This document shows positions 35,501 through 41,870 of a stretch of DNA of 64,000 bases, in pieces. The notes below the pieces were generated by a model. It was not told where the DNA came from, made no database searches, and was given only the letters and a program-made list of their open reading frames with translations. Position 1 is the first letter of the stretch. Every line of letters begins with the position of its first letter. Source of the DNA: Poriferisodalis sp965221945 (GTDB taxonomy: Bacteria; Actinomycetota; Acidimicrobiia; Acidimicrobiales; Poriferisodalaceae); contig NZ_OZ244925.1 of NCBI RefSeq assembly GCF_965221945.1, positions 2,170,001 to 2,234,000 of the forward strand. The letters are read 5' to 3'. The position numbers were made by a program, and so were the translations under genes.

Positions 35501-35667
35501 AACGTGCGCGGCCCTTGAGCGCCGAGCACCCAGGCGATGGCATCAACAACGTTCGACTTGCCGCTGCCGTTCGGACCCACCACCACGGTGACGCCCGGTT
35601 CGAACGTGAGCGTGGAGGTCTCGGCGAACGATTTGAAACCGGACAGTGTCAGGGAGCGGAGGAACAC
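32518..35667 (-). CDS. smc: Chromosome segregation protein SMC
   Basis: SMC compacts and segregates the chromosome with ScpA/ScpB. The N-terminal head has 'GPNGSGKSNVVDAIAWVLG' (Walker A). The middle consists of two coiled-coil arms around a hinge near residues 440-560 ('ADGALGAVIVRDDTAAADAL'). The C-terminal head has the signature 'LSGGERSLVALAYLFAVF' and 'FYVLDEVEAALDDVNLQRFL'. At 1049 residues it is about 100-150 shorter than usual; the coiled-coil arms must be shorter. It sits between the Fpg-family gene and ftsY. Confidence 0.95.
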   Translation of the reverse strand: MFLRSLTLSGFKSFAETSTLTFEPGVTVVVGPNGSGKSNVVDAIAWVLGAQGPRTLRGQRMDDVVFAGTDRRVALGRAQVTLVIDNESQTLPTSTAEVAITRTLFRSGDSEYALNGTPCRLLDLQELLNDAGVGRQQHIIVAQDQITQVLAARPEERRALIEEAAGVLKFRRRKERAERRLDGTEANVTRLVDLQRELRRQLRPLERQAEAARQHRELSAALSDLQLYNAGRELAAHQQAQSASDARRAEFAAQQEAAAASISDIDGAIGNAQSQLAQLTSEPADRLSRVASLSERARGLIGQTYERMRSVERERNVLLDSDVVATLTDEHARLSAELADLDAAAEAPSQGGNASVSTGELAGQTSDTPEAAAEEADLAVAEAETGVAAAAEALGTADERQREVAEELQRWIGRSEALTSAVETAQAQSGIAALNDVAGLLGVLADLVTIDEGWEAAAEAAADGALGAVIVRDDTAAADALSALAEAGVSGSVVSLIGVPAHGLSSHRDGELRLGAGMELVRPHVHVRPDAPEWSRPGLETLLDEVMGSAVRVRGGWASAFERATLDRDAVFVTAGGDRFGPGRWRIGSAGPAAAAAALDETREHINELKRQHQLAAEAWTSAHQAHRAALDELRGAQRSADVLQRQVAAATARRAAQSQAREARAESQLQRRSGLEQRLRAITERLAGHENSHAAAGARLARAEAIVTALDQLALLLSERRQRLDAEFKRLRARHDARTELVRQLSDRLDALRHERDAASARQEQLRTELAALDVSDAERRTKRDALVSVLRANFAAEPAAALAAPPPPLPQGVSARAHERALRADLNRLGPVNPLALSEYEAASERFEFVAAQLADVRSSRRELHKVIRAIDAEIVATFATAFEDVARNFAELFGTLFPGGVGKLSLTEPEELLTCGVELDVRPAGKRIGRLSLLSGGERSLVALAYLFAVFRSRPSPFYVLDEVEAALDDVNLQRFLDLVADFRRESQLIIVSHQRRTMESADVLYGVSMPPGGSSVVVSERPERAAALIAADATSELAEPATTPR

Positions 35668-35694
35668 AGGAACTCGATGTGCGGAAGTTGACGT

Positions 35695-36525
35695 CTACAC
35701 CTGATAGTCGCAGTAGTGGTGCGTCATGCCCCGGATAACAGCCGTGAGGACATCGCCCCGGCCGTTGCGGCATCGCTCGCCTGCCCGTCCATACACCTCG
35801 AAGTAGGAATCGAAGCCCCCTGCCTTGCCGAAGATGTCGAGATGGCCGCCGACCGAGGAGCCCCGGTACTTGATCGAGTTGTGAACCGTCTCGACGATGG
35901 CGCGGTAGAGCCGCCGGACCTCCTGGGTGTTCAGCTCCCTCGAAGCGCGCGCATGCCCCAGGCGAGCCGCGTGCAGTACCTCATCGGAGTACATCGGCCC
36001 GAGCCCCACGACGAACGTCGGGTCCAGCAGCAGGTCCCGAATGGTGTCAGAACGACCCCGCAGCATGAGAGCGAAGTCGGTCCACGGCATCGGCATCTCC
36101 ACCGGGTCGAATCCCAAATCGGCCTGGGACGGGTACACCTTGTGGTAACGGGCTTTCGCGATCACGCGCAACGTCACAACGGCACCCGAGTCAACTACGC
36201 GCAACTGACCGCCGGTGGTGAAGCCGAGCACCACCTTGGTACCGGGGATCTGCGGCGTTCTCGAAGTGGCCCGACGCAATGAGCCAGTGGCACCGAGGTG
36301 CACCACCATGACCTCGTCTGGGCCGAGGTCGAACAGCAGCAGCGTGCCGTCTCGTGACACAGACAGGATCTTCTTGCCGACGAGGAGATCGGCAAACTGC
36401 TGCTTCGAACGCATCGCAGGCAGCGATTTCTTGGTGCCGGGGACATCGACCATCTTGATCCGGCGGCCCGCGATCTCCTTGTCAAGATCGCGCCGAGCGA
36501 TCTCGATCTCTGGCAATTCAGCCAT
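35695..36525 (-). CDS. Fpg/Nei-family DNA glycosylase-like protein lacking catalytic residues
   Basis: The 276-residue protein has the Fpg fold and sits in the mutM place (between rnc and smc). It starts 'MAELPEIEIARRDLDKEIAG', so the proline nucleophile after Met is Ala while the following Glu is kept. The position matching catalytic Lys57 lies in 'SVSRDGTLLLFDLG' and is Thr. The helix-two-turn-helix region is present ('LLLDPTFVVGLGPMYSDEVL'). The C-terminal zinc finger reads 'GERCRNGRGDV' and 'HYCDYQV', so two of the four Cys are missing. Base excision by the normal Fpg chemistry is therefore unlikely; it may bind damaged DNA or be decaying. The upstream start at 36558 would overlap rnc further and add 11 residues. 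Confidence 0.85.
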   Translation of the reverse strand: MAELPEIEIARRDLDKEIAGRRIKMVDVPGTKKSLPAMRSKQQFADLLVGKKILSVSRDGTLLLFDLGPDEVMVVHLGATGSLRRATSRTPQIPGTKVVLGFTTGGQLRVVDSGAVVTLRVIAKARYHKVYPSQADLGFDPVEMPMPWTDFALMLRGRSDTIRDLLLDPTFVVGLGPMYSDEVLHAARLGHARASRELNTQEVRRLYRAIVETVHNSIKYRGSSVGGHLDIFGKAGGFDSYFEVYGRAGERCRNGRGDVLTAVIRGMTHHYCDYQV

Positions 36526-37285
36526 GGGCGGGCTCCTCCGCAATTGTCGGTCGGTCACTGCGGTCTGCGATCAACCGCAGGCACGCAGCTTGCGCTGCGC
36601 GACGCTCCGCGGCTCGTTTCGTCAGACCCTCTCCCCGGCCCCAAACGTCTGTGTCGATCCGCGCTTCGGCTACGAAGCGCGGACTGTGCGAGGGACCGGA
36701 ACGCGACACTTCGTAGGTGGGTTCGGTTCCATAGCACCGAGCCACGAGTTCCTGGAATCGGGTCTTGGCCTCGCCAGCGCCGGGTTCGGCAGCTGCCTCC
36801 GCAATACGTGGGCCCAGAAGACGTTGCACGGCGCCGCGAGCTGCGTCGAGTCCACCGTCGAGATACACCGCACCCAGCACCGCTTCGAGTGCGTCAGCCA
36901 GGATCGACGCCTTGTCGGCTCCCCCGGTCGCCACCTCACCGCGGCCGAGCAGCAGCGCAGACCCCAGGCCGCAGTCACGAGCTGCGTCCGCCAAAGCCTC
37001 GGCGCTCACAACAGCCGACCTCACAGCGCTCAGCTCGCCCGGGCCGAGTTCGGGCGAGTTGGTCATGGCAACGTCGCAGACGCAGAGCCCTAGCACGGCG
37101 TCGCCCAGGAATTCCAAGCGCTCATTGGACGTAGCTTGATGGTCAGGGTCCGCCGCGCCGTTGTGCTCGTGGCACCAGCTTCGGTGCGAGAGAGCCTCGG
37201 TCAGAAGGCTGGCGTCAGTGAAGTCATGCCCGACACGCTCCGCGAAGCTGTCGTGGGAGGCACGTTCGGCGACAGCAATCTCCAC
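36518..37285 (-). CDS. rnc: Ribonuclease III
   Basis: The 255-residue enzyme cleaves double-stranded RNA, including rRNA precursors. Signature 'NERLEFLGDAVLGLCVCDV' carries the catalytic Glu/Asp; 'DKASILADALEAVLGAVYLD' holds the second acidic set. The C-terminal dsRBD ('GEAKTRFQELVARCYGTEPT') ends in 'AAERRAAQAACLRLIA'. It abuts acpP and overlaps the following Fpg-family gene by 8 bases. Confidence 0.95.
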   Translation of the reverse strand: MEIAVAERASHDSFAERVGHDFTDASLLTEALSHRSWCHEHNGAADPDHQATSNERLEFLGDAVLGLCVCDVAMTNSPELGPGELSAVRSAVVSAEALADAARDCGLGSALLLGRGEVATGGADKASILADALEAVLGAVYLDGGLDAARGAVQRLLGPRIAEAAAEPGAGEAKTRFQELVARCYGTEPTYEVSRSGPSHSPRFVAEARIDTDVWGRGEGLTKRAAERRAAQAACLRLIADRSDRPTIAEEPAHG

Positions 37286-37286
37286 G

Positions 37287-37577
37287 TCAGTCGACGCGCT
37301 CCATCACATAGTCGATCGCATCGCGCACAGTCTTGAGGTCTTCGAGGTCCTCGTCTTCGATGCGGAATCCAACCGTGCGATCCGAGAGCTCTTCTTCCAA
37401 CGCTTCGACCAGCTCGATCAGCGCCAGCGAGTCTGCACCGAGGTCGTCCACGAAGGAAGCGGACTCGGCCACCTGAGAAGGTTCCAACTCCAGAATGTCG
37501 GCGAGCTGATTGCGAATGAGATCGAAGACCTCTTCACGCTCGGGCGGATTCTGGCGCACATGAGTTTCAGCGGGCAT
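37287..37577 (-). CDS. acpP: Acyl carrier protein
   Basis: The 96-residue acidic protein has the 'DDLGADSLALIELVEALEEE' motif with the Ser that carries phosphopantetheine. An N-terminal stretch of about 14 residues precedes the usual start. Its place between plsX and rnc matches many bacteria. A 7-bp hairpin (37603-37621, CGACGCC/GGCGTCG) lies in its leader without a U-run. Confidence 0.94.
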   Translation of the reverse strand: MPAETHVRQNPPEREEVFDLIRNQLADILELEPSQVAESASFVDDLGADSLALIELVEALEEELSDRTVGFRIEDEDLEDLKTVRDAIDYVMERVD

Positions 37578-37684
37578 GGCGACTCCTGCCCCGGGGGCGT
37601 TCCGACGCCACTGCGGCGTCGTTCTGGGACAACGGACAGGTCCTGGCTATCCGGGCTATCCGTTCTGCGGATGCGCGGGCCAGC

Positions 37685-38677
37685 CTACCGGTGGTCAACC
37701 GAAGGAGATGGGAGGCTGACGGCTGCGAGCTCGCCCAACAAGTCCGCCTCGACCATGCGGTGAGCGACCCTGATGGCGTTCGTCACCGCTCTGGGGCTCG
37801 ACGAGCCGTGCGCGATCACGCAGACTCCCCGCACGCCGAGCAGCATCGCGCCCCCGACGCTGTCGGGGCTCATTTCGTCGGCGAGCGGCGCAAGCAGGCG
37901 GAGCGCTTCGGCACCCGCCGGCCCGCTTTGGGAGAGTCGTTCAAGAATCAGCCGGACAAAGAACGATGCCGTGCCCTCGAGGGACTTCAGCACCACATTT
38001 CCGGTAAAGCCATCAGTGACCACAACATCGACGGGGCCATCGAGTACGTCGCGCCCCTCGATGTTGCCGAAGAAATCGATCTCGCTGTCGGCCGCGAGCA
38101 GCTTGTGGGTCTCCTTCACGAGCAGGTTGCCCTTCTCGGGCTCCTCGCCGATCGAGAGCAGCCCGACACTCGGTACTGCCACACCGAAACGGATGCGGCT
38201 ATAGGCCGAGCCGAGGCGGGCGAACTGGTGCAGCCATCGGGCATTGCAGTCGGCCATGGCGCCTGAATCGAGCAAGACGCGCTCCGTGCCGCCGCCGGGC
38301 ACGGGAAACGCGGTCGCGATGGCGGGCCGGGCAACTCCAGGCAGACGCCTCAGCCGCAAGAGAGCCGCCGCTGCGACTGCGCCAGTGTTTCCGGCGCTCA
38401 CCACCGCCGAGGCTTCGCCGTCGCGTACGGCATTGACAGCGCGGGCGATCGAAGAGTCCTTCTTTGTCCGCACGGCGCGGCTCGGCTCCTCGGACATCTC
38501 GATGACCTCGGAGGCCTCGATGATGTCGAGCGAGTCGCCGCCGGCCGCAACGATGGCGTCGCGACGCCCCACGAGGACGACGTCGAGGCCCTCCCGTACT
38601 GCGTCCAGCGCTCCCTCGACGACCGCGCCGGGCGCATGATCGCCGCCCATGGCGTCGACAGCGACCGGCAGTGTCAT
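37685..38677 (-). CDS. plsX: Phosphate acyltransferase PlsX
   Basis: PlsX converts acyl-ACP and phosphate to acyl-phosphate for phospholipid synthesis. The 330-residue protein starts 'MTLPVAVDAMGGDHAPGAVV', and has 'SSIARAVNAVRDGEASAVVS', 'AGNTGAVAAAALLRLRRLPG', 'FPVPGGGTERVLLDSGAMAD' and 'DVVVTDGFTGNVVLKSLEG'. I took ATG 38677 because the family motif begins there; the frame extends over rpmF to 38974. Confidence 0.95.
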   Translation of the reverse strand: MTLPVAVDAMGGDHAPGAVVEGALDAVREGLDVVLVGRRDAIVAAGGDSLDIIEASEVIEMSEEPSRAVRTKKDSSIARAVNAVRDGEASAVVSAGNTGAVAAAALLRLRRLPGVARPAIATAFPVPGGGTERVLLDSGAMADCNARWLHQFARLGSAYSRIRFGVAVPSVGLLSIGEEPEKGNLLVKETHKLLAADSEIDFFGNIEGRDVLDGPVDVVVTDGFTGNVVLKSLEGTASFFVRLILERLSQSGPAGAEALRLLAPLADEMSPDSVGGAMLLGVRGVCVIAHGSSSPRAVTNAIRVAHRMVEADLLGELAAVSLPSPSVDHR

Positions 38678-38699
38678 CAGCCCCGGCGCCGATCTATGT

Positions 38700-38879
38700 T
38701 CAGGCGATGTCGAGGGCTTGACGGCCGCCGTACCAGCCGCATTGACCGCAGACCCGGTGGGGCAGCTTCGCGGCGCTGCACCGAGGACACAGGCTCCGTG
38801 GTGGTTCCGAGAGCCGCCACGCTGCTGCGCGACGCGATCTCGTCTTGCTCTTGGATGTCTTCTTCTTGGGGACTGCCAC
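38700..38879 (-). CDS. rpmF: 50S ribosomal protein L32
   Basis: The 59-residue protein starts at GTG 38879 with 'VAVPKKKTSKSKTRSRRAAA' and has two CxxC pairs ('LCPRCSAAKLPHRVCGQCG'), so it is the zinc-binding form. The rpmF-plsX neighbourhood is typical. A 174-bp gap separates it from the DUF177 gene. Confidence 0.95.
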   Translation of the reverse strand: MAVPKKKTSKSKTRSRRAAAWRLSEPPRSLCPRCSAAKLPHRVCGQCGWYGGRQALDIA

Positions 38880-39053
38880 AGCTGGACTCCTCGAGCACTG
38901 GCGGCTGTGGGGCTTTGCCGCAGCCTGGGGCGGCACTGGTGCCGACGAAGGAATTGCGGCCCACGGTGATGCACCGCCCTGCGGTGCCATCGGCGGGTCG
39001 CGATCGAAGCAGCCTAGCCATCAGGGCTCTCCGAGCCGACCCGGTGAGCATCC

Positions 39054-39629
39054 TCAGGAGGACTCGTCTGGGTGGCCCCGCAGCGCTTCCAGTGCCGCCC
39101 AGCGCGGATCTGCGAGTTCGGCCGAGTCGTCGAGCGCCGTATCGTCGTGAACCGAATCGTCGTGAAATTGTGCGAATTCCGACGGGAGATTCGGGCATGG
39201 ATCGGCGTGCGGGCACGGGATCGCCTCGATGGGCAGCTCCAGCAGGACCGCCTCCCGCACCATTGGGACGAGATCGGCGTGTTCGGGATCGAGTCGGTAT
39301 TGCTCCCCTTCGCGGGGTTCAGCGGTGAACACTTCGCGGACTGTCGTGCGTACCTCGCCGTCGAGCGGTAGCCAGCAACGGGCGCACGGACCCTTCCAGG
39401 TCGCGGTGAGCTGGCCTGCGACGCTGAGTTCACCGCTGATGAGCTCCAGCGACAATCTCACCGCTACGTCGCTGTCGAGCGGCACTTCCACATCGGCGAT
39501 GCGCAGGGCGTCTGGTGAGTCACGCTCGACCAGATCCGAGGCTGTCACCGTCGCAGACCACTCGAGCTGCCCGTCGCCGACCAGTCGCAGGGGCACCGAC
39601 AGGGACCGCTCGGGGTCCCTGCGGCTCAC
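39054..39629 (-). CDS. YceD family (DUF177) protein
   Basis: The 191-residue protein belongs to the family found next to rpmF and linked to 23S rRNA accumulation. Seen motifs are 'SVAGQLTATWKGPCARCWLP' (CxxC) and a second Cys pair 'IPCPHADPCPNLP', followed by an acidic segment. The four Cys may bind zinc. It overlaps the coiled-coil gene by 4 bases. Confidence 0.88.
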   Translation of the reverse strand: MSRRDPERSLSVPLRLVGDGQLEWSATVTASDLVERDSPDALRIADVEVPLDSDVAVRLSLELISGELSVAGQLTATWKGPCARCWLPLDGEVRTTVREVFTAEPREGEQYRLDPEHADLVPMVREAVLLELPIEAIPCPHADPCPNLPSEFAQFHDDSVHDDTALDDSAELADPRWAALEALRGHPDESS

Positions 39630-40372
39630 TTCTGATCCTGGTCGAACACCACCGGGTGTGTGTCGGGACCGCTGCCGGACGTCCGCGGGGCTCTGGTGCC
39701 GGCGGCAGCTCCTCCGTTCGGTACAGGTGGAGCAATCGGCGATGCGGGCGCCAACGGCGTCGCGACACGCTTGCCCAGCTTGCGCCGCGCCGCCTGCACA
39801 GCGATCTGGATCTGGTCGACTGCGCCCGCAAATTGCGCGAGCTGCCGCTCGCAGTACTCGTCGACTTCATGGCGGCGGCGACGGGTCTGGATCTGCGCGT
39901 CGTCCAGCAACTGGCGTGCACGGCGCTCCGCGGTGCGCACGACCTCGGTGCGCTGGACCATCTGAGCCACGCGGCTGCGTGCTTCATCGATGACCAGGTT
40001 GGCGTCGACACGCGCCTGGGCAAGCACCTCGTCGCGCTCGCGAAGCAGCCAGCGGGCCTGCCGGGTCTCGTCGGGCACGGCTGCCAGCGCAGACTCGAGC
40101 AACGTCATTACCTCGTCGCGGTTGATCATGACCGAGGTGGACAGCGGCATCGGCCGTGCGGCGTCGATGATCTCCATGGCCTCACGGATGAACTGCTCAG
40201 CCGTGACCGAGGGGCGGCGGGGCGCCAGCCTTCCCGGATTGCGAGACTGCGACGGCGTCGGAGTTTCCTCGGTAGGCGCAGCTTCCGCCCCGAACGGGGT
40301 TCGCGGTTGTGGCACTCCCGGGTGCGCATACGGTTGTGGCGGCGCCTCGACGCCACCTTCGGACATGCTCAT
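39626..40372 (-). CDS. Coiled-coil protein, DivIVA-like / Rv2927c-like
   Basis: The 248-residue protein has a Pro-rich N-terminus (1-~55), a helical core (~60-205, with 'LLRERDEVLAQARVDANLVI' and 'ARRARQLLDDAQIQTRRRR'-like heptads), and a Pro/Gly-rich C-terminus. Actinobacteria often carry a DivIVA-type coiled-coil gene between coaD and the DUF177 gene (mycobacterial Rv2927c as I recall). A role in cell-pole or envelope organisation is inferred by position. It overlaps coaD by 4 bases. Confidence 0.7.
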   Translation of the reverse strand: MSMSEGGVEAPPQPYAHPGVPQPRTPFGAEAAPTEETPTPSQSRNPGRLAPRRPSVTAEQFIREAMEIIDAARPMPLSTSVMINRDEVMTLLESALAAVPDETRQARWLLRERDEVLAQARVDANLVIDEARSRVAQMVQRTEVVRTAERRARQLLDDAQIQTRRRRHEVDEYCERQLAQFAGAVDQIQIAVQAARRKLGKRVATPLAPASPIAPPVPNGGAAAGTRAPRTSGSGPDTHPVVFDQDQK

Positions 40373-40860
40373 GTGGCTGCCTCCTGCGCTATGCGCTGCC
40401 GGAGTCGATCGGCCACCGGGGGCGGGACCAGATGCGAGCAGTCGCCGCCGAACTTGGTGATCTCCCGGATGTAGTTGGAAGCGATGAAGAGATGCTCAGT
40501 GCGGGGCGGGACGAAGACGGTCTCGACGCCGGTGACTGAGTGATTCATGTGCGCCATGCGAAGTTCAGACTCGAAGTCACTCTGGCTGCGAAGCCCCTTC
40601 ACGATGACATCGGCACCGAGGCGTTGAGCGAGGTCCACAACCAGTTCTCCGAACTGCACCACCGCGACGTTGCCGAGGTAGCCGGTTGACTCGGTGATCA
40701 TTTCGACACGCTCGTCGTCAGAGAACAGTGGTGTGGCCTTGGACGGATTCCGCATGGCCGCCACAACGACTGAGTCGAACAGCCGCGACGCCGCCGCAAT
40801 CACGTCAAGATGCCCGTTGTGCACAGGATCGAACGAGCCTGGATACATCGCCATGACCAC
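40369..40860 (-). CDS. coaD: Phosphopantetheine adenylyltransferase
   Basis: CoaD transfers AMP to 4'-phosphopantetheine in CoA synthesis. The 163-residue protein has 'YPGSFDPVHNGHLDVIAAAS' (HxGH), 'ADVIVKGLRSQSDFESELRM' and 'EHLFIASNYIREITKFGGD'. The start can be either the first or third codon (MVMAMYPGS). It leads the gene run to rpmF. Confidence 0.95.
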   Translation of the reverse strand: MVMAMYPGSFDPVHNGHLDVIAAASRLFDSVVVAAMRNPSKATPLFSDDERVEMITESTGYLGNVAVVQFGELVVDLAQRLGADVIVKGLRSQSDFESELRMAHMNHSVTGVETVFVPPRTEHLFIASNYIREITKFGGDCSHLVPPPVADRLRQRIAQEAAT

Positions 40861-40950
40861 CGAAAACGGCTCCTCCGGATCGATCCGCGTCCAGTGGGGC
40901 GACCGTACCGCGCGGCGGTCGGGAATCGAGGGACCCCCGGCGGCAAGTGC

Positions 40951-41020
40951 TCAGCTGGATGTACCCAGCCGGATGTGCTCCGCTGGATGTACTCAGCCGG
41001 ATGTGCTCAACCGGATGTAT
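40951..41020 (+). repeat. Tandem repeat, 14-bp unit, five copies
   Basis: Units are TCAGCTGGATGTAC, CCAGCCGGATGTGC, TCCGCTGGATGTAC, TCAGCCGGATGTGC and TCAACCGGATGTAT. The array lies between coaD and the small zinc-ribbon gene; the last unit encodes the final residues and stop of that gene. Confidence 0.9.
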
Positions 41021-41216
41021 CAGCGTCGGAGACGATGAGGTCCCAGCGGTCGCCGCAGTCAGCACAGCGGTAGGTGGCGACGTCTCCGGGCTGGAAGCCC
41101 CAGTCCGGCTCGGGCAGGTTCAGGAGGCCGCAGCGCCCGCCGCAGTCGACACAGATGATCTCTGCGGGCACCTCGACGCCGCCGATATCGCCGTGCGCAT
41201 TCGGGGGGATCGCCAT
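41007..41216 (-). CDS. Small zinc-ribbon protein, 69 residues
   Basis: Two CxxC pairs are present, 'CVDCGGRCGLL' and 'YRCADCGDRWDLIV', about 25 residues apart, as in a zinc ribbon. The N-terminus is 'MAIPPNAHGDIGGVEVPAEI'. The gene is divergent from rsmD. The C-terminal 'DADTSG' is encoded by a tandem repeat unit. Function unknown; nucleic-acid binding is possible. Confidence 0.75.
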   Translation of the reverse strand: MAIPPNAHGDIGGVEVPAEIICVDCGGRCGLLNLPEPDWGFQPGDVATYRCADCGDRWDLIVSDADTSG

Positions 41217-41244
41217 TGCCGCAGTGTCTCACGCGCCGGTTTTG

Positions 41245-41296
41245 CCGCCTGCTGCCAGAACGTAGGTGTGCCGCCCGCTGCCAGAACGTAGGCGTG
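41245..41296 (+). repeat. Tandem repeat, 26-bp unit, two copies
   Basis: Units 41245-41270 and 41271-41296 differ at two positions and share GCTGCCAGAACGTAGG; a partial third follows. The array occupies most of the divergent gap between the zinc-ribbon gene and rsmD, so it must overlap any promoters there. Confidence 0.85.
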
Positions 41297-41313
41297 CCGC
41301 CTACGGTGACGCC

Positions 41314-41859
41314 ATGCGTGTCGTCGGCGGGGCGTTGGGCGGTCGCCGCCTGGAGACTCCCGGCAGCGATACAATCCGGCCGACTTCCGATCGGGCCCGC
41401 GAGGCCGTCTTCAACATGCTCGTGAGCCTGCAGCCGCCGGATGGCGCCACCGTGCTGGACCTGTTCGCTGGCTCAGGCGCACTCGGCATCGAGGCACTGT
41501 CGCGAAACGCCACGCATGTCACCTTCGTGGACTCGGACGCGACCGCTTGCCGGACTATTGATGCGAACCTGGCCGCGCTCGGACTCGCCGAACGGGCCAC
41601 GGTGGTTCGATCCGACGCTCAGAGATTCTTGGCCGGGCCCCGGGACCCGGTGGACTTGGCATTTGCCGATCCGCCCTACCGATTCGATGGCTGGAACGAT
41701 CTTCTCGGTGCGGTGAGCGCCCAGGTGCTCGTGTGCGAGTCGGACCACGAGATCAAGCCGGCTCCCGATCACCGCTGGCGCACCTCTCGGGTACGCCGCT
41801 ACGGCACGCCCGTCATCACGGTCTTGCTGCGTCACGACGAGGCCGTTGCTGAGGGGTGA
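41314..41859 (+). CDS. rsmD: 16S rRNA (guanine966-N2) methyltransferase
   Basis: The 181-residue SAM methyltransferase has 'MRVVGGALGGRRLETPGSD', 'RPTSDRAREAVFNML', 'VLDLFAGSGALGIEALSR' and the catalytic 'FADPPYRFDGW'. Length is normal. I used ATG 41314, since the sequence before it is a tandem repeat. Convergent with recG. The pairing with coaD is split here by the zinc-ribbon gene and its repeats. Confidence 0.93.
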   Translation: MRVVGGALGGRRLETPGSDTIRPTSDRAREAVFNMLVSLQPPDGATVLDLFAGSGALGIEALSRNATHVTFVDSDATACRTIDANLAALGLAERATVVRSDAQRFLAGPRDPVDLAFADPPYRFDGWNDLLGAVSAQVLVCESDHEIKPAPDHRWRTSRVRRYGTPVITVLLRHDEAVAEG

Positions 41860-41870
41860 GCGGTCAGCTT

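Noticed and set aside
37603..37621. Hairpin CGACGCC/GGCGTCG between plsX and acpP as a terminator
   Set aside because: No U-run follows on the minus strand, and the genes normally share a transcript.
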